From: Beijerinckiaceae bacterium | GTDB taxonomy: Bacteria; Pseudomonadota; Alphaproteobacteria; Rhizobiales; Beijerinckiaceae | DNA: 64,000 nt | Direction of reading: 5' to 3' | NCBI GenBank assembly: GCA_019753285.1 | Contig: JAIELD010000023.1 | Coordinates: 42,647 to 106,646, forward strand | In this document: piece by piece, positions 58,739 through 64,000 of the stretch | Layout of the letters: the number at the start of each line of letters is the position of its first letter | How positions within the stretch are numbered: position 1 is the stretch's first letter | Translations under genes and position numbers: made by a program | Notes under the pieces: model-generated | What the model was told of the DNA's origin: nothing | The model's database searches: none | Seen by the model: the letters and a program-made list of their open reading frames with translations, nothing else

Positions 58739-58942
58739 ACGAACATCAAGATTGTCGTTCATGAAGCAGAAGAAGGCGGCTTCTGGGCCGAAGCGCCTGC
58801 CTTGCGAGGTTGCGTTTCGCAGGGTGAAACTCTTGATGAGCTGATCGCCAATAAGAAGCAAGCGATGGAGGGGTGGCTGGCGGTCGACGTGCCAGAGCCC
58901 GCTTCAGGGGGTTCGGATCGGGTTCTGGAAATCGCCTTATAA
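58739..58942 (+). pseudogene. HicB-like antitoxin relic without start codon
   Basis: Starting immediately after rpoD, one frame reads NIKIVVHEAEEGGFWAEAPA, LRGCVSQGETLDELIANKKQ, then AMEGWLAVDVPEPAS to TAA at 58942. This is a complete HicB-type antitoxin body. At the expected start position the codon is ACG (58739-58741), with no ATG, GTG or TTG and no HicA gene nearby. A point change of ATG to ACG would explain it. It probably is a non-functional remnant. Confidence 0.7.
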
Positions 58943-58947
58943 GGTCA

Positions 58948-59340
58948 ATAAGTGCCGAACGCGATTTCCGGGCGGCCATCGCCTTCTATCCCGGTGCGTG
59001 CAGCGAAAAGTTGCAGTCGAAGCCCTTCACCGAGGTCGAACCCAATCACTGGACGAGCCGGACACCGCTCCTGGTGCTGATGGGCGAGGTGGACAATTGG
59101 ACGCGGGTCGTCCCGTGTCGGTCTTTCCTTGATGACGCGCGATCGCGCGGAAATCCGGTCGAGATGAAAAGCTACCCGCGCGCCGTGCATGGTTTCGATG
59201 CGCCCAACGCGGACCGGCGCGAACTGCCCGCCTACAGGCTCGATGACGGGACGGTACCGGTGGTCGAAACGGATGACGAGGCGCGAGCCGATGCCGTCCT
59301 TCGGTCACTCGCCTTCCTGAAAGAGCATTTCGCGCATTGA
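58948..59340 (+). pseudogene. Truncated dienelactone hydrolase-family gene (5' part missing)
   Basis: A frame encodes only the C-terminal part of an alpha/beta (dienelactone hydrolase-type) enzyme: RDFRAAIAFYPGACSEKL, TPLLVLMGEVDNWTRVV, YPRAVHGFDAPN with the catalytic-type Asp and His, to a stop at 59340. The nucleophile half is absent and the sequence begins directly after the HicB relic, indicating deletion or insertion that removed its 5' end. Confidence 0.7.
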
Positions 59341-59410
59341 AAAGGGGCGGTCTGGCCCCCTATCGAGCGCTCCGGAAAGCGTTGATCGCTCCCAACAAGG
59401 CTGCCTAATC

Positions 59411-59914
59411 TCACCACCCCTTCGCCAGATCCACCAGCTGATCGAGCGCCGCGCCCCAGCCATGCTCGAAGCCCATCTCCGCATGGGCCTTGCGGTCGGC
59501 CTCGGTCATGTGGGCGACGATCGCCGTATAGCGGGTGCCGCTGCCCTCCGGCTCCATCATTACGAAAGCGGTGAAGAGGAACCCGGGCGCGTTGACCGCC
59601 TGCGGGCGGAAGCCCGGTCCGAGCGCCCCCGTCCAGGTGAGGCGGCGGTTTTCAATCACCTCGAGATAGCAGCCGAGATTTTCCATGCGCTCGCCGTTCG
59701 GCCCCTCCATCACGTTGCGGAATCGTCCGCCCGGATAAAGGTCGATGTCGCATTCGGTCGTCCGCCAGGGCTTCGGGCAGAACCATTTCATCAGGTCCTC
59801 CGGCACCGTCCAGGCTCGCCAGACGAGCGCGGGGCGGACCGGCACCACGCGCTCGAATTTGAGATCGAGCGCGGGATTGAAGCCTGGCATCGGCGCGCGG
59901 AATGGATCGGTCAT
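59411..59914 (-). CDS. SRPBCC (AHSA1-like) domain protein
   Basis: A 167-residue START/SRPBCC protein of the AHSA1-like branch: RVVPVRPALVWRAWTVPEDL, WFCPKPWRTTECDIDLYPGG and HGWGAALDQLVDLAKGW. It likely binds a hydrophobic ligand. It overlaps the preceding ArsR gene by four bases and is in one operon with it, the standard ArsR-SRPBCC pairing. Start ATG at 59914. Confidence 0.88.
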   Translation of the reverse strand: MTDPFRAPMPGFNPALDLKFERVVPVRPALVWRAWTVPEDLMKWFCPKPWRTTECDIDLYPGGRFRNVMEGPNGERMENLGCYLEVIENRRLTWTGALGPGFRPQAVNAPGFLFTAFVMMEPEGSGTRYTAIVAHMTEADRKAHAEMGFEHGWGAALDQLVDLAKGW

Positions 59915-60252
59915 GAAGCGTCTCCGTCTTTCAGGGTGGTAAGATAGGCGTCGAGGCGGTCGAGGCGGGCGCTCCAGAGCGTGCGCTGGTCTTCGAGCCA
60001 GCGGGTCGCAGCATCGAACGGTTCGGGGATGATTTCGCAACGCCGCACGCGGCCGTTCTTCACGGTGCGGATCAAGCCGCGGCCTTCGAGAACCTTGAGA
60101 TGTTGCAAAAAGGAGGGCAGGGCCATCTCGAACGGCGCTGCAAGTTCGGAGACGCTGGCCGGCCCCTGGCTCAGCCGCTCGACAATGGCGCGGCGGGTCG
60201 GGTCGCCGAGCGCCTGGAAGGTGTGCTCGGGCAGGGCGGGCTGCAAGGTCAT
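59911..60252 (-). CDS. ArsR-family regulator (SRPBCC-linked)
   Basis: A 113-residue winged-helix ArsR regulator lacking metal-binding cysteines: FQALGDPTRRAIVERLSQGP, SVSELAAPFEMALPSFLQHL and KVLEGRGLIRTVKNGRVRRC. Such proteins pair with SRPBCC partners. ATG at 60252 taken as start; an ATG at 60270 is in frame and lies 3 bases from the operator, so a leaderless start is possible. Confidence 0.88.
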   Translation of the reverse strand: MTLQPALPEHTFQALGDPTRRAIVERLSQGPASVSELAAPFEMALPSFLQHLKVLEGRGLIRTVKNGRVRRCEIIPEPFDAATRWLEDQRTLWSARLDRLDAYLTTLKDGDAS

Positions 60253-60272
60253 GCAGTCTGTTAGCCGCATTT

Positions 60273-60298
60273 AATACTTAGGTCAATACCTAAGTATT
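60273..60298. promoter_or_regulatory. Perfect palindromic operator of the ArsR operon
   Basis: Arms AATACTTAGGT and ACCTAAGTATT (11 bp each) around CAAT. The repeat lies immediately upstream of the ArsR start, matching an autoregulated repressor. Confidence 0.8.
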
Positions 60299-60306
60299 GC
60301 GATGAG

Positions 60307-60330
60307 GCGAAAGCCGGGTCGAAACCCGGC
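60307..60330 (-). terminator. Minus-strand terminator after DUF2852 gene
   Basis: On the minus strand GCCGGGT-TTCG-ACCCGGC forms a perfect 7-bp stem closed by a UUCG loop, followed by TTTC. It lies 21 bases downstream of the DUF2852 stop. Confidence 0.7.
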
Positions 60331-60350
60331 CCTCGTCATTGTGTCGGTCG

Positions 60351-60824
60351 TCAGTGCGGCCGCTGGTCGTCCTCGGGACGTTCGCCGCGTGGCTCGACCT
60401 CGGTCTTGCCGGCCGCGCGCCGCTCGGCCATGAACTGGTCGAACTCGGCCTTGTCGCGGGCATGGCGCAGGCGGTCGAGGAAGGAGCGGAACTCGTGCGC
60501 TTCGTCCTCCAGCCGCCGGATCGTCTCATGCCGGTATTCGTCGAAGGCGCGATTGCCGGTCGAGGCGGACCCGCCCGAAAAGGCGCGACTGCCCATCTCC
60601 TGCCAGCGCGCCATGCGTTCCTGCATCCGGTCCATCTTACGCTGCCAGCGCGCTGCCCGGTGCTCGCCCCAGGCACTATTGGTTCCGCAACCCATCCGTC
60701 CACTCCATATCAAGAATGCGAGAATTGCGACGCCAAGAGGAAAGAACACAATAAAGCCCGCAATCATCGCGATGATCCAGGCTGGACGCCCGGCTTCGTC
60801 GAGGCGCTCTACAACTCCCTGCAT
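60351..60824 (-). CDS. DUF2852 family membrane-anchored protein
   Basis: A 157-residue alphaproteobacterial DUF2852 protein: one N-terminal transmembrane helix (AWIIAMIAGFIVFFPLGVAI) then a long charged, coiled-coil-like region (RRLEDEAHEFRSFLDRLRHA and DKAEFDQFMAERR). Start at 60824 is preceded by GGAGAC. Function is unknown. Confidence 0.85.
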   Translation of the reverse strand: MQGVVERLDEAGRPAWIIAMIAGFIVFFPLGVAILAFLIWSGRMGCGTNSAWGEHRAARWQRKMDRMQERMARWQEMGSRAFSGGSASTGNRAFDEYRHETIRRLEDEAHEFRSFLDRLRHARDKAEFDQFMAERRAAGKTEVEPRGERPEDDQRPH

Positions 60825-60907
60825 TGCCAGTCTCCGTATGTGAATGTTAATCACATTTACATAAATGGGGTTTTCTGTCGTCTTCGTCAAGGGTCGCGCG
60901 CATCGGA

Positions 60908-61546
60908 CTATCCAGCCGCCGTCTTCAGCCCGTCGAGATAGATGAGAACGCCGGCCTCGAGCAGCTCCTCGGGGCTCATCGGCAGCGGCCGGCGAGCCGC
61001 ATCGCCGCGCGCGAACAGCGCAGCGATGCCGTGCGAGAGCGACCAGATGTGGAGCGCCACCATGAGCCCGGGTGGGCGGCTGACGGGGGCGACCGATGCG
61101 ATCACCGCATCGCAGGCCTCGCGCAGCACGTCGAACGCTTCCTCCGACACGGCGTGAAGCTGCGGATGGTTCGAGATGGGCGTACCGGACTCGAACATGG
61201 CCGCGTAAGCCGCGGGCTCCGAGCGGGCAAAGTCGAGATAGGCGACGCCAAGGCGCAGCAGCGCCCCGCGCGGCGTCGGGCGGCCGCCATCCCAGGCCTT
61301 GCGCAGCGAGGCTCCGAACGCCTCGAAGCCGCGCCTCGCGATGTCGGCGAGAAGTTCCTCGCGGTCGCGGAAATGGCGGTACGGCGCGGCGGGCGAGACG
61401 CCGGCAGCGCGCGCCGCCTCCGCGACGGTGAAGCCTGCGGGGCCTTTCTCGCTGATGAGGCGCAGCGCCGCGGCGATCAGCGCCTCGCGCAGATTGCCGT
61501 GGTGGTAGCTCCGCTTCTTGCCGGGGTCGGACGAATGCCAGGACAT
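60908..61546 (-). CDS. TetR-family regulator
   Basis: A 212-residue TetR regulator: RLISEKGPAGFTVAEAARAA and GVSPAAPYRHFRDREELLAD form the helix-turn-helix. The C-terminal half is a typical helical ligand domain. I chose ATG 61546 (MSWHSSDPGKK). An upstream ATG at 61564 exists in frame. Upstream, 61610-61683 contains five short tandem repeats that could be its operators. Confidence 0.85.
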   Translation of the reverse strand: MSWHSSDPGKKRSYHHGNLREALIAAALRLISEKGPAGFTVAEAARAAGVSPAAPYRHFRDREELLADIARRGFEAFGASLRKAWDGGRPTPRGALLRLGVAYLDFARSEPAAYAAMFESGTPISNHPQLHAVSEEAFDVLREACDAVIASVAPVSRPPGLMVALHIWSLSHGIAALFARGDAARRPLPMSPEELLEAGVLIYLDGLKTAAG

Positions 61547-61609
61547 GACCGACTTATGGTACATGGCCGACCTGTCGGCAATCGGGCTGGAGCCGCGCGA
61601 CGGTGTCGG

Positions 61610-61683
61610 CATGTCGCGGCGTCCATGTCGGCCGCACCCATGTCGCGGCGTCTATGTCCGCAGTAAACCATGTCGCAACAGAC
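61610..61683. repeat. Five tandem ~15-bp repeats upstream of the TetR gene
   Basis: Units begin CATGTC or TATGTC at 61610, 61624, 61639, 61653 and 61669 and share a GTCG/GTCC-G core; the first and third are identical over 14 bases (CATGTCGCGGCGTC). Spacing is 14-16 bp. Possible multiple binding sites. Confidence 0.7.
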
Positions 61684-61729
61684 GTGGCGGGCCGGCCGGA
61701 GCCGCTTGGCCCCGGCCGCCGGCCTTGGG

Positions 61730-63133
61730 TCACTGGGTGAGGCGGGCCGAGCGCAGCGCGTCGTGGAACATCTGGTTCATCGCCGCCGCGATGCCGGTGG
61801 AATCCGCCGTGTAATACATGCCGGGCGAGGCGCATTCCTTCAGCTTCACCGGCACCTGGCTGATGAAGGGATCGATGTTGGACATGTAGTAGGAGTTGTT
61901 GGTCAGGCGCAGATAAGGCGTGTAGAGCACCGCGATCTTGACGCCCCGGTTCTTGAGGTTCGCGCAGAGGGTTGGGTCGATCGGGCCCTGGATGCGCTTC
62001 GTCGTCGCGTCCGATACGCCATCGGTCACGAAGAACACGTATTTTTCAGGCTTCGCCGAGGTCGATCCGTCGCCGGGGCTGAGCTTCAGCGCATCGAGCG
62101 CGGCAAAGCCGACCTGGAAGTTCGTCTTGTCCTGAATGTCGCCATCCTTGTAGGGGTAGAGCGTCACCTTGGAGGCCGCCGTGGCGCCGACGCCGGTAAG
62201 GTCGGACGACAGCGGCTCGCTGTTCGTGCTGCCGGGCGAGGCGATATACTGGACCGCGTCGTTGAAGGTGTAGATCGCCATGCGGAACTGGTTGGCGAGG
62301 CCGGATTTCACAGAGGTCGCCTTCGCCGTTTCGGTCAGGGATTTCACGGCCTGAGCCAGCATGTCGATGCGAAGCAGGATCGGCGGAACGGCCGCCTTGG
62401 CGATCGTATAGTAATCCTGCTTCAGCTTGGTCGGCGATGAATTATCCTTCTCCCAAGTGTTGTTCACACCATCGCGAAACGCCGTCTGCTTGCTATCCTT
62501 GGGGTTGGTCACCACGATGTGGCAGGCGAACTGGCAGTCCTTCTGTTCGCCGCCCGGCCCGTCCTTGGTGAGCGTGCGCAGGCGCTGGATGTCCGCATCG
62601 GTCGCCGCGAGGCCCATCGAGGGCGAGTTGTCGAGCAGCAGGTAGAAGTCGATGTAGGACGGCGTCTGCATGGTCGCGCTGGCGCTGCCGGAAATGTCGA
62701 TCGTCGGCTTGAACAGGTCGCCGAACATCGTCTCGATCGACGCGGTGTAGGTCGCCGTCGAGATGATCGTGCTCTGGCTGTTGGGGTCTTTAGAGACCTT
62801 GACGCTGATCGGCCCGACGGAAATGCCATCGCGCAGCGGCCCGAGCGCCGAGGTGAAGTATTTCTGCGCTGCCGCCTGCTGCGCTTCATAGGAAGCCGCG
62901 TTCGGGTCGGCTGCGGCGGCCGTCGCCGCGTACAGCACGGCTGCGTCGATCGCCGCGTCCATTTTTGCCTTTTCATCCGACGCACGCGTGAAGTCGATCG
63001 CGAGCGTGACGGCAAGCAGGATGGGAAGCACCGACATCGCGAACATCATGCCGACATTGCCCTCGCGCGCCTTCAGGAAATTGACGGCAATGATTTTCGC
63101 AAGGGCGCGGAACGGGAAATGGGCCTGACGCAT
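61730..63133 (-). CDS. tadG: TadG-like vWA-domain pseudopilin/adhesin
   Basis: A 467-residue Tad-type protein. An N-terminal hydrophobic TadE/G segment (GMMFAMSVLPILLAVTLAID) is followed by a secreted vWA-like domain with a MIDAS-type motif DNSPSMG near residue 167. C-terminal motif GIAAAMNQMFHDALRSARL is shared with the partial paralogue further right. TadG-like proteins are associated with Flp/Tad pili. No other tad genes lie in the window. Confidence 0.82.
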   Translation of the reverse strand: MRQAHFPFRALAKIIAVNFLKAREGNVGMMFAMSVLPILLAVTLAIDFTRASDEKAKMDAAIDAAVLYAATAAAADPNAASYEAQQAAAQKYFTSALGPLRDGISVGPISVKVSKDPNSQSTIISTATYTASIETMFGDLFKPTIDISGSASATMQTPSYIDFYLLLDNSPSMGLAATDADIQRLRTLTKDGPGGEQKDCQFACHIVVTNPKDSKQTAFRDGVNNTWEKDNSSPTKLKQDYYTIAKAAVPPILLRIDMLAQAVKSLTETAKATSVKSGLANQFRMAIYTFNDAVQYIASPGSTNSEPLSSDLTGVGATAASKVTLYPYKDGDIQDKTNFQVGFAALDALKLSPGDGSTSAKPEKYVFFVTDGVSDATTKRIQGPIDPTLCANLKNRGVKIAVLYTPYLRLTNNSYYMSNIDPFISQVPVKLKECASPGMYYTADSTGIAAAMNQMFHDALRSARLTQ

Positions 63134-63359
63134 GATGCACCTGAACGTTGGATTTCGTCCACAGTGTCCAAAAATCTTAAATAATCATAAAATCCGTTCG
63201 ACTAAAGTCCTGTCTATCCCGCTTCAAAGCGCATTTATTATGGTCTCATTCGAACGAAATATGTTAGCAATCGCTCACCCCAGACAATAAAACTTTACTA
63301 AAATTGTTGATATCACTTCATAAATACATACTATTCAAATCGTCCTGACGCAGGGTTGC
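63134..63359. other. AT-rich intergenic region between two TadG paralogues
   Basis: About 226 bp, markedly AT-rich compared with the surroundings, and without an ORF. It probably holds the promoter of the minus-strand tadG copy. Confidence 0.55.
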
Positions 63360-64000
63360 TTATCGAGTAAGCCTGGCGGAGCGAAGCACATCCTGGAACA
63401 TCTGGTTCATTGCCGCAGCGATACCGTTCGAGTCGGCTGTATAAAACAGCCCTGACGAAGCGCAGGCGGAGAGCTTCTTCGGGATATCATCCGCCCAATA
63501 CACGATGTCATTGTCGGAAAGCGGGCTCACACCGGCTGATGTCGCGAGGAACGGAGTATAGAGGACGGCGATCTTGATGCCCCGGTCCTTCAAAGGCTGG
63601 CAGATGGTCGGATCGATCGGCGCAATGGCGTGGCCCCAGCCCGACGTGTTGTCGTATTGCGTATATTTTGGATCCTTGGAGCCGTGCGGGTCGTGCAGCG
63701 GCAGATCCTGCACGCCATCGGTGACGAAAAAGACGTATTTGTTCGGCTTGGCTGCGGTGCTGCCATCGCCGGGATCGGACACGATCCGGTTCATCGTCTT
63801 GAAGCTCGCCACGAAATCAGTGAGGAAATAGTCGTTGTCGCTCCTGTAGGCGGTGAGCTCGAGGCCGGATGCTGCTGCGCTCGCCTTGACCAGATCGGCG
63901 GTCAGGCCGTTATCCTTGTTGTTGCCGTGTTCGCTGCCGCCGTGCTCGCTGCCACCGTGGCCGTCGCTCGGCGACATGACCGTTACGTCAGAATAGAAGC
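63360..64000 (-). CDS. TadG-like vWA protein, second copy (5' end outside window)
   Basis: The C-terminal part of a TadG paralogue; the frame remains open to the right edge. It shares NKYVFFVTDGV, RGIKIAVLYTPFL and GIAAAMNQMFQDVLRSARL with the neighbouring gene. The visible N-terminal portion carries a Gly/His-rich GHGGSEHGGSEHGNNKDNG stretch that the neighbour lacks. The two genes are tandem paralogues. Confidence 0.8.
   Translation of the reverse strand, partial: FYSDVTVMSPSDGHGGSEHGGSEHGNNKDNGLTADLVKASAAASGLELTAYRSDNDYFLTDFVASFKTMNRIVSDPGDGSTAAKPNKYVFFVTDGVQDLPLHDPHGSKDPKYTQYDNTSGWGHAIAPIDPTICQPLKDRGIKIAVLYTPFLATSAGVSPLSDNDIVYWADDIPKKLSACASSGLFYTADSNGIAAAMNQMFQDVLRSARLTR

Noticed and set aside
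56578..58749. 723-codon minus-strand frame
   Set aside because: Antisense to rpoD; composition is that of complement codons.

Overview
The window is a GC-rich chromosomal segment from an alphaproteobacterium, most likely a Hyphomicrobiales (Rhizobiales) member. The evidence is the gene content and order: a CarA / YqeY-type / DnaG / RpoD block, an Lrp - TrxB - LsrB/VtlR block, small rhizobial families (DUF3775, DUF3072, DUF2852, ELM1-like), a DnaG lacking most zinc ligands, and a Tad-pilus pseudopilin-like pair. No rRNA, tRNA, CRISPR array, phage or complete insertion sequence was seen.

Layout. 1-2 kb: end of a ugp glycerol-3-phosphate importer (ugpA partial, ugpB). 2-9.3 kb: small secreted and membrane proteins, a dienelactone hydrolase, a Tim44-like protein, CsaA, PilZ, and a LysR/isochorismatase divergent pair. 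9.4-19 kb: a REP-like palindrome, uvrB, an APS kinase/sulfotransferase pair, DUF3775, a RecD-like helicase and an ABC exporter. 19-30.6 kb: a DUF1800/DUF1501 pair, SemiSWEET, TauE-like, an aspartate aminotransferase, an M15-like peptidase, an EamA transporter, an acyl-CoA ligase and two tandem msrP genes. 30.6-35.6 kb: a probable AbcR-type small RNA, lsrB/vtlR, trxB, ELM1-like, lrp, greA. 35.9-45.4 kb: two chemoreceptors flanking a cysteine desulfhydrase-like gene, carB, a haloperoxidase-like gene. 45.6-50.6 kb: TPP riboswitch and thiC, then a 1.34-kb island bounded by 48-bp copies of the thiC 3' end, a second REP-like element, and a hydrolase/TetR pair. 50.7-59.3 kb: GtrA, methyltransferase, carA, YqeY-like, a decayed BrnTA module, dnaG, rpoD and two gene relics. 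59.4-64 kb: ArsR/SRPBCC operon, DUF2852, TetR, and two TadG/vWA paralogues.

How it fits together. Most of the window is core housekeeping: pyrimidine/arginine precursor synthesis (carAB), thiamine synthesis (thiC under TPP control), replication and transcription (dnaG, rpoD, greA), repair (uvrB, helicase), and redox or envelope repair (trxB, lsrB, two msrP). Accessory DNA sits just downstream of housekeeping genes: a nuclease-like gene plus a DUF433/DUF5615 pair after thiC, a BrnTA module with a frameshifted toxin before dnaG, and a HicB-like relic after rpoD.

The points most worth following are the thiC-tail island, the VtlR-linked small RNA with its own promoter and terminator, and the CysC/sulfotransferase pair whose sulfotransferase carries a repeat-bearing coiled-coil N-terminus.
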